From Ceratopteris richardii (Eukaryota > Streptophyta > Polypodiopsida > Polypodiales > Pteridaceae): a stretch of 64,000 nucleotides of DNA. Location of the stretch: positions 104,845,647 to 104,909,646 of the forward strand of contig CM035417.1 in assembly GCA_020310875.1 (NCBI GenBank), in the 5' to 3' direction. A program made the translations under genes and the position numbers. Each line of letters begins with the position of its first letter. Within the stretch, counting starts at the first letter, position 1. Of the stretch, positions 9,631 to 19,689 are shown piece after piece. The notes under the pieces were generated by a model. That model was not told where the DNA came from. It saw only the letters and a list, made by a program, of their open reading frames with translations, and searched no databases.

Positions 9631-12600
9631 ATGGATCTCAGTAAAGAGAGAAAGGCGAAACTCACTCTCATAAAAAGTCTTATGAGAGCAAGAGTTCCAT
9701 CAGATACTCTAGGGGCCATAATGCGGGACTACGCAGAGATGTCCGATGAGGAGCTGGATTATACGATCCAGATGCTTACGCGATCAGACGAGGGCTCTTC
9801 TGCGGATCCACATGCAGGAAGAGAGCTATCTGCTCATAGGTATGTTTTTTTTCATAAATTTTTTTAATGATATTATAGCACATATTTTTATTTATTTCTA
9901 TCTATCTATTTTCAGGACACCTATACCACCTCCAGCACGTGATAGCAGAGCAGAGACGTTGCCTATGAGGACATGCATAGGCACGTTAGGACTAGAGTGC
10001 GACATAGAGCCAGAGGGGAATATTGTATACATAGGAAATGGATTGGAGTTCAAGAGGAGAATGTGTGCACTATGCGACTCTTACCTGCGCTTTATCCACT
10101 TACCGTGGAAGTAAGTAAAAGTTTTACATATAAATTGAAATATATATCTTATGTTTTATTTATATTATGTTTTTTATTTTTGTAGTGAGCATGATGAGAG
10201 GGATAAAAAGTACGTGCTCAGTTCACTTGAGACGGAGTTTGGGACAGGGTGGTCTCTTAAATGGTGTTTAAAAGAGATGCGGACACTTATGGCACATCGT
10301 CGTGACAATGCACGGTATGTATGTATATGAGAGAGAGAGAGACAGAGAGCACTAATCTCGATATTAGGGTTTTGAAATCCCTAATTTAAAAACTCTAATT
10401 CAATCTTTTAGCCATATGTTTGAAGTATATGTACACCTCCGACGTCCTACTAGAGAGATGTCTCTCCTCCCAACCTTATGCCTCTATATATAGCTACTCG
10501 AATCAACGAGGATCATGATTCATAATATATGTAAAGATATATACACATCATGTAGATAGGATACATAAATATAAAATGGAGTAGATATATTATGCTTCAC
10601 ACATACATGCCTAAATGCACACATAAATATATATATACATACTAACATATTTACATGTACATATTTACACATACATGTACATGCCTACATGCACACATAA
10701 ACATATATATACATGCATACATATTTACATGTACATATTTACACATAGACACATATACATATATACATGTACACAATTATAAACACTTGCATATATTACG
10801 TACATGAATACATGTATACATATATCACACACATGCAAACACATACATATACATGAAATACATATATATGCATACTAATATATGTATACATATAATACAC
10901 ATGAATACACACATATGCATACATACATGATAAAAATTTACTCCTCGAAGATAAAGCTATATATAAAATAATTAGGCATACCCCCGAGCTTCATGTTCTA
11001 ACTTAGAAGAACATGATTTCATCTCTCTAGTAGGATTCATCGTTATTCAAGTTAATAAAAAAAACCTATTATCTGATATCCATTCAGAAGCTTCAAGTTA
11101 CTATCTAATCTGCTCATATGTTTTCATTATTGCCATCATTTTGGTAAGACATCAATATAGTCTCATCTTCATTATCCTTATTGATTTCATTTATTTCTTC
11201 TATTGTTAAATCTATGTTCTCATGAATCACATCATCTATTGGTGGATTAATATCTATTTCTGGTAATTCCTCTTCCTCATCAGTAGAATCAGCATGTAGA
11301 GAATTATCCTCTTCATCAAAAAGATTAATATCATTATCACGTATAATGAGTCTAATTTCTATTCCAGATGTTGATGTATCAGTATCTGATGCTGAATCAT
11401 CAAGAGGACTTTCTTCAATCTCTCTAACAATAAACTGTTCAAACAATGACCTACCTCTAGGTTGCAGATGAATGACTTGCCACCAAGGATGAGCATCTGG
11501 GTTTTTATAAAAAAATGCTTGTTCAATATGCCTAGGAAGAATGTATGGTTCTTTAGTAGATCGCATTACCTTGGAAGAATCAATTGCCCAAAACCAAGAT
11601 AATTCCTTTCTTATTGTAGAATTACTACCTTTATACTCCGCTCGATACCAGTCAACCTTCAAAATGACCTATCAAAATATATAACAACAAAAACGTCCCA
11701 TTATTAGGTGCTTAAAAAAATAACTAACTCTAAAAAAAATATATAAACTTTTTTCTACCTGTTTGAATGTACGAAATGAAATTTCGTAGATACAAACAAT
11801 AGTTCCTACGTAACCAAGTTCGCTATCTATAAGGTTCGTGTCTTTTGAGCTAGCACGTGATAGTTGCTTGAAACAAGCAACAATACTAGAATCCTCTGTT
11901 TTACGTAAAGAATCAATGGCTTTGATTCTAATATGCTGTCCAAAAGCCCACATATTAGTGAACATTCGAGCCTGCAAAATAAATTCAATTAGTAAATAGA
12001 AACTAACATACATATATGAAAAAAATAAAATATATATTTTAATAAAATTACCTTTTGTTCACAACCTATCATTAACTCTCTTTGCTCATCTGAGATTTCT
12101 TCTTTATTTGCGTTGGCACGTTGCAAACGACTATATAGCCAATCCGTGAAAGAAGGTATATCTGTAATCTCATTATTATCGAGATTACGTCTAGATCTTT
12201 TGTTTTTTCGCCTTTTACTTTGGAGACTTTGAAGTTCCTCGTACTCGCTAACGAATGCTTGCATGCATTCGCTATTATATGCTACAAAAGTAGAAACATC
12301 ATTTTTTTCTTGAAATGTAAATAAGAATGGAACCCCCTTACCTGATAATACCTCATCTGTTATTTTTGAAGAAGACTCGTTGGTCCATGCACGTGGAGCT
12401 TCTTCATGAACTCTTTCAAGGTACTCACTAACGTAATACGTGCACTCTTCAAGCATCCAACCCTTTGCCATGGATCCTTCTGGTTTTGCTCTTTGTCGCA
12501 CATAACCTTTTAGTATTCCCATAAATCGCTTGACCCAAAACATCCATCGAGTGTTGACAACACCGGCAATCTCTATCTCATCTACAAGATGGACTAGTAA

Positions 12601-14967
12601 ATGAACTTGAATATCAAAAAATGAAGTAGGAAGTTCTTTTTCCATCAAACATAGTAGCTCTTTGCATTCACGTTTTTTTTGTGGGATCGAATTTTTATCG
12701 ATCTCTTTGGATGTAATCCACCTATACAAATCATAAAAACAATTGTAAAGAAGTTAATTAAAAAATAAAAGAAATCCAATATTCATACATATTAAATATA
12801 AAAGTATCATAATTACCTTATAAGTGATCCAAGACGATAGATCACATCTCGTACTCCTTTCGTTGTACATCCATGGATAACCAAAGGTAAAATATGTTTC
12901 AAAAAGTTATGCCAGTCATGGGTCTTTAATCCAGATAAGCTCTTATCATCCATAGTAAACATGTTTTGAAACGATGCTCCATATCCTGTAGGAGTCTTGA
13001 TCAATTGAATTCTATTGTTGATAGTCTGTATCTCTTTTGTTGTAAGTACCCAAGGAGCAGATGCATAAGTCGTTTCTTGTCGATGTCTATCAAAAACTGG
13101 CCATAACTTTGGTTTGGATTTTTGATCTTTCAAATCATTCCTTGATGTTGTGGTATCTTTTAGTCCAAGAAGATGCTGCCATAGTGAATAACCAATATTT
13201 TTGAATATATGCATAGGATCAAGAAGATGACATACTTTTAACTCTTTCCAATACTCCAAAGAATACCATATTGATATGTTCTCTGCGAGTGCCAATTTCC
13301 CTTTACCTCTGTTCACATACTCATTATCTGAATCATCACTGAAGATTTCTGCTTCTGGATCTATCAGAGGTCCATCTGTCCATTTTTTATACCAATCCAT
13401 AGGCGTCATAGGTTTTGGATACTGACCTGTTTCAAGCTTTCCATTAAAATGTATCGCTTCTCTTTTAGATCTTAATGGATGATCATCAGGCAAGAATCGT
13501 CGATGTCGAAGATAAATTTTTTGTTGAGATTCTTACTATAGATTGATCTCAACCAATCACCACAATATGGACAAGCTTTATAACCCTTAGTAGATATTCC
13601 TGCATCATGGAAAAGGATAAAAATATAATTAGATTAAATCATATTTATTTACATGCATATTGAATAAAAAAATTACATCAATACCTGAACAAACGCCATA
13701 TCCAGGAAAATCGTGAATAGTCCAAGCCACAATACCACGAATCGTAATATGTCTTTCATTGATGCTTTTTGATATATCAATGACATTAATACCTCTCCAT
13801 AACTCTTGAAGATCGTCAATGAGAGGAGCAAGATATACATTCATATCTTTAACTTGTCTTTTGCCTGGGATTAAAAGTGAAAGCATTAAATGTTCCTTTT
13901 TAATGCTAAGATATGGCGGAAGATTGTAGTTTATGACTACCACTGGCCATGTTGACCATTTACTGGATTTCATGGAGAATGGATTAACCCCATCTAATGC
14001 AACTCCTAACTTTAGATTCTGTGGATTTTGTGCAAATTCAGGCCATGTAGAATCAATATGCTGAAAAGCAACACTATCATGAGGAATTCTGATTATTCCA
14101 TCAGTACTTTTGTGATCATGTCCCCAAGTCAAAAGCTTTGATAATTCGGGGCTTTGAAACATATGTCTAATCCGTGGAGCCAATGGAAAATGTCTCAATA
14201 CCTTATTCGGGATTTTACCTTCTTCACCCTTATATCGAGGAGATTGACATTTGGGACATGTCAAAGAGTCTGCATATTCACCTCTATATAAAATACAATC
14301 GTTAGGACATGCATGTATACATTGATAATCTATACCAAGATTGTTGATTATCTTCTTCATTTCATCATGTGAGGTAGGAAGAATATTTTGACTTGGTAAA
14401 AACTTTTCAGATAATAACCTGTAAGTTTATAAAAAAAAGATATATTAAAAAAGGTAAATAAATATACATACATATATACATGCAGGTTTTTATTCTTACT
14501 TTAGATAAGGTAAGAACAAGAACTTGAATTGAATAGATACTTTTTGTCCGCGCATCTTTTAAAACTATTAATGCATCTTTCAAAATATTTACGCAAAACA
14601 ATCGTATCCTGTCAATTCACACATATGTTCATATAATGGTGACCTGGATGAATCGCATGCACAGAGGTTAGTCAAGATAGAGCAGGATTTCTCGGGTATG
14701 CAGTAAATCTCTTGCATGTCAATGATGAGCATCTGAACTTTAGGATACAAAGTGGACTACTCCATTATAATCAAATTGCTGTCTCTTGAGTAACCTCTGT
14801 GCATGCGACTCATCCAGGTCACCATTGCGAATATTTGGAAAGATGCATTAATAGTTTTAAAAGATGCGCGGACAAAAAGTTTCCATTCAATTCAAGTTCT
14901 TGTTCTTATAACCTTATCTAAAGTAAGAATAAAAACCTACATGTATTTATATATGTATATATATTTA

Positions 14968-15033
<66 letters not shown>

Positions 15034-17184
15034 AAATTGAAATTTATACCTTAATAGTGTCGAAACAGATACATTACTCCATCCAAAACGATTTTGAAGG
15101 TTGAGAATAAGTAAGCTCGCATTTAGTCGTGTCAAATGACTTCCTTCATATACATGCTTTAGACATTCCTCTCGAAGATATTTCTCATTTTTAGAAATAT
15201 CCATGCTCTCACTATCATTTTGATACCAATCCTCAATAAAATCTGCCATGCCATCATCTTCATCATTGTCACACAAATCTTGTACTTTATCATCTTTTGG
15301 ATATAGATCTTTCAACTTTGCATATTGCACAGGCTTAGTTTTGCATAGCCTCCTCATGGAAGCTTCTGATAAATGAGGTCTTATTGGTAATTGTGAATGT
15401 TGTGGACGAATATCATCAACATCATACGTTGGAATCTACACATATAAATAAAACTCATTAGTATTCCATAAATGAATAAAAATTAAACTTCAAATATAAA
15501 ATTAAGTATATAACTTATTAAATATGGATAGAAAATTTTTATTCTCTCTAGCTAAAAGGTGCTCTTGGAGGTCTACGCCATCCATAATTCACTAATAGTT
15601 CATCACCAGCATGTAATGTAGTAATAGCATTGACAACTATGTATCTTGATACATCTCTACTCATGTATGGTGATTCATGACTATTTTCACGTTCCTCAAA
15701 TGTGCAATTAGTCCTTGAACTATTATGTAACCCTCGACTACTATTTATTAAACCTGCTATATTTCCATGTGTGTAAGGTCTTCCATCAATATATAATCTT
15801 TCATTTTCTGCATGTAAAATCCTTCTACTAGTAAGAGATGCTGCGTTCAAGCATATTCCATAAGTACTCATGCTTTGAACATAACGTGAAAGTCGATGCC
15901 AATCTCCCCATCCATATATAGGACCACAAAATGACATAAGAGTGACTTCAGAGTTCGGAGGCACATACAAATCCTCTACAATAAAGAGACCACGACCAGC
16001 ATTAGTAATAGTGGATGGAGCAATCATATAGCGATTACCCCAAAAGTTGAAAACCTCTCCATCTAAAGGAAGTGGTCCTCTATTCCATCCTCCATATCTT
16101 CTTCTATCATATGTTTGTACTAAAGAACGATCACGAGCTGGCAATGGATAATCTCCAGCCGTTTCATTCTCTAAACCAGGAGGTAGAGGATTTCTAGAAA
16201 CCTCTGCTTGTAATTGATGAACAGCAAGTCCATGACGTGTACGAGGTATATTAACATTATGAGAAAAATCATCATCATCATCATCATCGAGCAAGTATTC
16301 CTGTATATCAATAATAATTTGATTTTATACATGGTTTTTAAATAAAAAAATGACATTAATATATATAGAAAATACATACCCAAGCATTATCACGTTGACT
16401 AGGTGATGGTGCATGCTCAAAAGTACCATACTCTGCCTCATGTTGAATACATTCCAATCGTGGTCTTCGATACGTGCCATAACAAGAGCTACACCAACAT
16501 ATAATATGCTCTTGATAGTAAAATTCATCATTATTCCTATCGGAGGACACATGTGAAGTCGTTGCATGGGTAGGAGGTGGTGGAGTACCCTCTGATTGAT
16601 CAGGATCTGCACATCATAAGAAACATAAAAAAAATATATAAGTTATGTATCCATCAAATATAGTTAAAATTAAATATTTCATATACTTACAGTATAAAGT
16701 CGTTGCACGATGAGGAGACGGTGGTGGAGTTCCATCTGATTGATCAGAATCTACATCATAAGAAACATAAAAAAATATATATAAGTTATGTATCCATTAA
16801 ATATTTCATATACTTACAGTATAAAGTCGTTGCACGATGAGGAGACGGTGGTGGAGTTCCATCTGATTGATCAGAATCTACAAATAATGGTATTTGATAT
16901 TAATAATTTGATTATCTACATAAATAAAAAATTCACATATACATATTTACACATACACACATATTCACATATACACATTTATACATACACACATATTCAC
17001 ATATACACAACACATATTATTGTGGGATAAATGCATGTATTTTGTATGAATGAGTGTATATGCATGCATGTGTGTGTACGTATATATGTGGATATGTATA
17101 TGCGTGTTTATGTTATATGTATGTATATGTGTATATATATACATATATGCATGCATATATGTTTGCATGTATATGTGTATGTGG

Positions 17185-17216
<32 letters not shown>

Positions 17217-17984
17217 GTGTATATATGTGTATGTATTCTGGCTTTTTTTTCTGTTTGAGATTAAATTAACAGGAGATATTGTATGGTTGAAAAAAATAAG
17301 AGGCGAGCTAACATACCACCTGAGTCGTGGCAGTTTTTTCGTAGACAGCTACGTCTTCAGGAGTCATTTCCTCAGCAGAAGGTACACAAATTAATAGTTT
17401 ATATTTATAATTTTTAGATATTTTAGTAATTTTTTAATTTAATTTATGTATTTTTTTCCTTAAATAAACAGGCTGCTGCAAAGAAGAGAGTGGAGTCGGG
17501 CCCCACATCACACTTAGGCCAAATGGGCCATAATGGTTTTGTAGCTATGTTTGTAAGTATATGTGTTATTGTGAGTATATTTTTTATTTTAGTTAAAATG
17601 CAAGTAACTAATGTTTTTTATTTGTTTCATTGCAGCGAAAGGATTATGGCCGATATCCTACGAAACACGAGATCGAGTATGCTACACATTTTGGATATCG
17701 GCGTTTGAGCGAGTATATACAAGATCATCCTGATGCCTTTGTGAGTATTTATAAATTTTATATAATTATTTTGTTGTTATGAATGTTTTAATTATTTTAT
17801 TGATTTATGTTTGTTATATGTAATACAGGAGTATTATGGGGAGACAAATATGGATGAGGTGGAGAGACAGACACAGGAGGGACGATCTCGATCGTCACAG
17901 GGTGATCATGAGGATGAGGATGAGGAAGATCAGGATGATCATGATATTGCTGATGATGATGATGATCATGATGATGATGATTAG
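9631..17984 (+). CDS. CACTA accessory transposase-like protein (TNPA/Transposase_24-like), 7 exons
   Basis: Exons are 9631-9839, 9916-10110, 10186-10314, 17303-17381, 17472-17552, 17636-17740 and 17829-17984. All junctions are GT-AG and phases match throughout (cumulative lengths 209, 404, 533, 612, 693, 798, 954), giving 317 residues. The N-terminal part is acidic and helical (starting MDLSKERKAK). The middle has RRANIPPESWQFF. The later exons (KKRVESGPTSHLGQMGH, then YPTKHEIEYATHFGYRR) resemble the plant Ptta/En/Spm transposase domain. The C-terminus is an Asp/His-rich tail. In En/Spm the second protein binds subterminal repeats, and that role is inferred here. Intron 3 is 6,988 nt and contains the whole minus-strand TNP2/SET gene. 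Joining across that intron rests on exact phase match and motif order, not transcript data. The 9631 ATG follows an acceptor-like TTAG, so a 5' UTR exon is possible. Confidence 0.7.
10315..10934. other. Intron sequence with simple repeats, no gene seen
   Basis: A GA-rich start, a TATA-like CTATATATAG near 10480, and then AT-rich ACATA repeats. It lies within the long intron of the plus-strand gene and downstream of TNP2 on the other strand. No coding signal is seen. Confidence 0.5.
10935..11045 (-). repeat. R1-related fragment inside the CACTA element
   Basis: It shares CCCCCGAGC(C/T)TCATGTTCTAA and surrounding sequence with 44-150. At 44-150 this sequence lies directly beside the presumed polypurine tract of repeat R1. 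Here it follows the TNP2 3' end, so either an R1 fragment is embedded in the CACTA element or both derive from one source. Confidence 0.55.
11114..15435 (-). CDS. TNP2-type CACTA transposase, six exons, one apparent frameshift
   Basis: Minus-strand exons are 15435-15050, 14418-13685, 13599-12817, 12721-12052, 11971-11759 and 11668-11114, about 1,113 residues. Exon 2 has the Transposase_21 core: HACPNDCILYRGEY, TCPKCQSPRYK, then LGVALDGVNPFS, YNLPPYLSIKKEHLMLSLL and NVYLAPLIDDLQELW, whose Asp residues are candidates for the DDE site. Exons 3-4 match DUF4218 (LPTSFFDIQVHLLVHLVDE, RWMFWVKRFMGILKGYVR, AKPEGSMAKGWMLEEC). Exons 5-6 resemble DUF4216. Phases agree everywhere except exon 3, where a run of six A (plus strand T at 13517-13522) needs a seventh to keep frame. 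The enzyme would cut and move the transposon. Its N-terminal exons probably lie upstream at 16380-16877. The 15435 exon begins in phase 0 after an acceptor, so it is not the true start. Confidence 0.8.
13517..13522 (-). other. Putative 1-nt deletion in the TNP2 gene
   Basis: Before this A run the frame reads GYKACPYCGDWLRS, typical TNP2. After it the TNP2 frame (RHRRFLPDDHPLRSK) is in another phase, and all later exon phases agree only if one base is added. It could be a real inactivating mutation or a homopolymer sequencing error. Confidence 0.65.
14481..14943. repeat. Long inverted repeat (hairpin) in TNP2 intron
   Basis: Bases of about 14481-14596 and 14635-14678 are inverted at about 14825-14943 and 14786-14824. 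The arms total about 150 bp and are about 90-95% alike by eye. The loop is about 110 bases, and the left arm has a 38-base insertion. The whole lies in the 631-nt intron 14419-15049, so TNP2 pre-mRNA could fold into long double-stranded RNA. Confidence 0.85.
14964..15022. repeat. (AT)n microsatellite in TNP2 intron
   Basis: About 28 AT dinucleotides lie between the inverted repeat and the exon donor at 15049. Confidence 0.95.
15539..15544 (-). terminator. Possible poly(A) signal after the SET exon
   Basis: The minus strand reads AATAAA just beyond the TAG stop, followed by AT-rich sequence. It supports a short transcript ending after the SET exon, but plant poly(A) signals are loose and AT-rich sequence gives chance matches. 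Confidence 0.35.
15548..16300 (-). CDS. SET-domain (lysine methyltransferase-like) exon carried by the CACTA element
   Basis: A single 753-base exon, 250 residues plus stop. It begins EYLL and an Asp run just after a clear acceptor (ATACAG at 16301-16306). SET-domain motifs appear in order: NAGRGLF at 100-106 (the GxG S-adenosylmethionine-binding turn), YIDG at 170-173, GNIAGLINSS at 179-188 (equivalent to GNxARFINHS, with Ser for the usual His), TNC at 197-199, and GDELLVNYGW at 232-241 with the catalytic-type Tyr. SET proteins usually methylate protein lysines, especially on histones; substrate and activity here are unknown. The stop is followed within about 10 bases by AATAAA. It lies between the Cys-rich N-terminal exon and the TNP2 body, on the same strand, all in phase 0. 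A host gene is excluded by position well inside the transposon ends. Confidence 0.85.
   Translation of the reverse strand, partial: EYLLDDDDDDDFSHNVNIPRTRHGLAVHQLQAEVSRNPLPPGLENETAGDYPLPARDRSLVQTYDRRRYGGWNRGPLPLDGEVFNFWGNRYMIAPSTITNAGRGLFIVEDLYVPPNSEVTLMSFCGPIYGWGDWHRLSRYVQSMSTYGICLNAASLTSRRILHAENERLYIDGRPYTHGNIAGLINSSRGLHNSSRTNCTFEERENSHESPYMSRDVSRYIVVNAITTLHAGDELLVNYGWRRPPRAPFS
16380..16606 (-). CDS. Cys-rich N-terminal exon of the TNP2/SET gene
   Basis: The exon lies between acceptor GCAG (ends 16607) and donor GTATGT (from 16379), is 227 nt long and ends in phase 0. It encodes a Pro-rich start (DQSEGTPPPPTHATT) and then IICWCSSCYGTYRRPRLECIQHE, a Cys/His cluster like the zinc-binding N-terminus of TNP2-type transposases. 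From here, splicing to 16300 gives the SET protein and splicing to 15435 gives the TNP2 body; both are in frame. The true start codon has not been found. Confidence 0.65.
16691..16877 (-). CDS. Two duplicated 60-nt exons encoding a 20-residue cassette
   Basis: Exons 16877-16818 and 16750-16691 are identical or nearly so. Each codes for YSDQSDGTPPPSPHRATTLY-type sequence and is bounded by TAG acceptors and GTAAGTATATG donors. Their phase (one base carried over) matches the Cys-rich exon, which starts with a divergent copy. The repeat period is 127 bp, so intron and exon were duplicated together. This is the most upstream coding part I can support. Confidence 0.65.
16930..17240. repeat. ACATA/TATG simple repeats
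   Basis: Alternating CACATA and TGTATATG repeats lie between the 5' side of the minus-strand gene and exon 4 of the plus-strand gene. Any promoter of the TNP2/SET gene should lie in or near this stretch, but no clear element stands out. Confidence 0.8.
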
Positions 17985-18099
17985 GATTTTAGTTGAACTG
18001 TGTGTATGGTATTAAGTAATGAAGAGTTTTGTTCTATTGATTGTTATTATTGTTTATATTAAGCATGTGTTTTAATACTTTAATTATATAATTCATTCA

Positions 18100-18500
18100 T
18101 ATGTGTGTACCTAAGTGTATATGTATGTGTGTGTATATGTATGTATGTGCATGTGTATGTGTGTGTATATGTATGTATGTGCATGTGCATGTATAAGTGT
18201 ATATGTGTGTATGAGTATGTGCATGTGCATGTGTATGTGTGTATATGTATATGCATGTATATGTATAACTCTATGTGTATGTGTGTGTATGTGTGTGTAT
18301 GTGCATGTATATGTGTATATGTGCATGTGTATGTGTGCATATGTATGTATATGCATGAGCATGTATAAGTGTATATGTATGTATCAATATGTGCATGTTC
18401 TTGTGTATGTGTGTGTATATGTATAACTCTATGTGTATGTGTGTGTATGTGCATGTATATGTGTATATGTAGGTATATGCATGTGTGTGTGCTTCTTCAT
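18100..18500. repeat. TGTATATG microsatellite
   Basis: Degenerate TATGTGTGTATG repeats follow the 3' end of the plus-strand transposase gene. The frames read through it are not genes. Confidence 0.9.
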
Positions 18501-18647
18501 CATGTATAAGTGTATGAGTGCATATCAATAAGTGTGAGTATGGTATGTAATGAAAATAACACAATTCAAATGATCTACAAATAATAGACATTGTACTTAC
18601 AATTGTGATCCATAGTTTTTGCTTGGTTAGCTTCTTGAGTAACCTGC

Positions 18648-18675
18648 AATAAAGAGAGAGAAGAGAGAGAGAGAC

Positions 18676-18706
<31 letters not shown>

Positions 18707-18825
18707 TCTAGAGAGAGAGAGAGATCTAGAGAGAGAGAGAGATCTAGAGAGAGAGAGAGATCTAGAGAGAGAGAGAGTGAGATCTAGAGAGAGAGAGATC
18801 TAGAGAGAGAGAGAGAAAATTCAAA
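18648..18825. repeat. (GA)n with repeated GATCTAGA units
   Basis: GA repeats are punctuated by GATCTAGAGAGAGAGA units about 20-22 bp apart. A GA tract also lies near the left end (6545-6600) and in the second CACTA copy (55732-55815), so it belongs to the family structure. Confidence 0.9.
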
Positions 18826-19019
18826 GAGAGAAAGATGTAGAAAGAGAGAAACAAAGACAGAGGGAGACAATAACAGAGAGCTTAAGCAAAACAACAATTC
18901 TGCATATACTTGCTTCAGCTCGTAAGCGCAGCGCAATTGCGAACGTTGGAGAGCTCTTCGATCGGATGCGTGAAAATGCCGATTACAGAGCCTCCAACGT
19001 TTTAATTTTTGTCCGTCAA

Positions 19020-19336
19020 CAGATCGTCGTATAAGCGATGCAACGCGTCGTCGTATAAGCGACATTTGCTTAGCGTCGCATATACGACGGTCCGCACCGT
19101 CGCTTATACGACGGTAAGGACCGTCGCTTATGCGACGCAAAAAAGCGTCGCTTAAGCGACGCCTTTGACAAGCGTCGTTTAAGCGACGTTAGGCGGAAGC
19201 GTCGCAAATACCGTCGTTTTTTGCGTCGTATAATCGACGGTCCGCGCTCGACGGTAATTCCGATGCAAGTTGCAATTTTATAGCGACGAAATTCTGTCGC
19301 GTTAACCGTCGCTACACGCCCGTATTCCTTGTAGTG
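19020..19336. repeat. CACTA right subterminal repeats and terminal inverted repeat
   Basis: At least ten CGTCG(C/T)(A/T)TA(A/T)(A/G)CGACG-type motifs end in CTTGTAGTG at 19328-19336. Reverse-complemented, the outer 30 bases match the left end (CACTACAAG, then GGGCG and TAGCGACG). Confidence 0.85.
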
Positions 19337-19339
19337 TTC

Positions 19340-19592
19340 CCTCGGACTTTAATTTTAAAATTGCAATTGTACAAGTGAAAGGGCATAGTGCCCATGAGGC
19401 CCCTCGTATCCCACAAAGCAAGGATTAAAGTGCCCGAAGGCGACACAAGAAGAACTGATTTCAACAAGAATATCATAGTTTTACATTGGTCTTAGACCCA
19501 CACTATCCTGTAGATAATGAGGAACCCTTGCCCCTGCCTCAAGAGGTGAAAGGCCTAGCCAACCCAGCTAGCATGCACAACCCTTCATGATA
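19340..19592 (-). mobile_element. SINE, right part, split by the CACTA element
   Basis: It continues the tail broken at 6243 (CTCGGACTTTAATTT, then GTACAAGTGAAAGGGCATAG) to a tRNA-like head near 19530-19575. An imperfect flank match (TTCACGATAGAATT near 6198, CTTCATGATAGACTT near 19594) may be its aged target duplication. Confidence 0.75.
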
Positions 19593-19689
19593 CTTCATGA
19601 TAGACTTGACATTTTATGAGGCATTATAGTTTCTTTATATCCTCTCATAATTACTTCTGGTCTTTGGGTAAATAAAAGAACGGCTTGTT

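Larger units (their letters stand above)
6244..19336. mobile_element. Complete CACTA (En/Spm) DNA transposon, 13,093 bp
   Basis: The ends are CACTACAAG at 6244-6252 and its inverse CTTGTAGTG at 19328-19336. A 3-bp target duplication, TTC, lies on both sides (6241-6243, 19337-19339), which is diagnostic of the CACTA superfamily. About 240-320 bp inside each end lie many CGTCGC(T/A)TA(T/A)GCGACG-type palindromes, the usual subterminal binding sites. Inside are (GA)n and (CA/TACA)n tracts, a plus-strand accessory transposase gene (9631-17984) and a minus-strand TNP2 gene with a SET exon (11114-16877). Both genes splice into nearly intact frames, so the copy is young. The host site was a SINE tail. 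Confidence 0.95.

Noticed and set aside
14803-15024. A plus-strand gene repeating residues of the 14407-14601 minus frame
   Set aside because: The shared peptide (LKDALIVLKDARTKS) comes from the inverted repeat in the intron, not from a gene.
15548-16300. SET gene as an ordinary host gene
   Set aside because: It lies between matching CACTA ends with a 3-bp target duplication and shares splice phase with transposase exons.
17031-18591. Tyr/Cys/Met-rich frames near 17.1 and 18.3 kb
   Set aside because: TGTATATG microsatellite. Only the short exons at 17303-17984 fit splice signals and phase.
19337-19339. CACTA ends as two unrelated fragments
   Set aside because: TTC duplication and exact restoration of the SINE tail on excision show one insertion.
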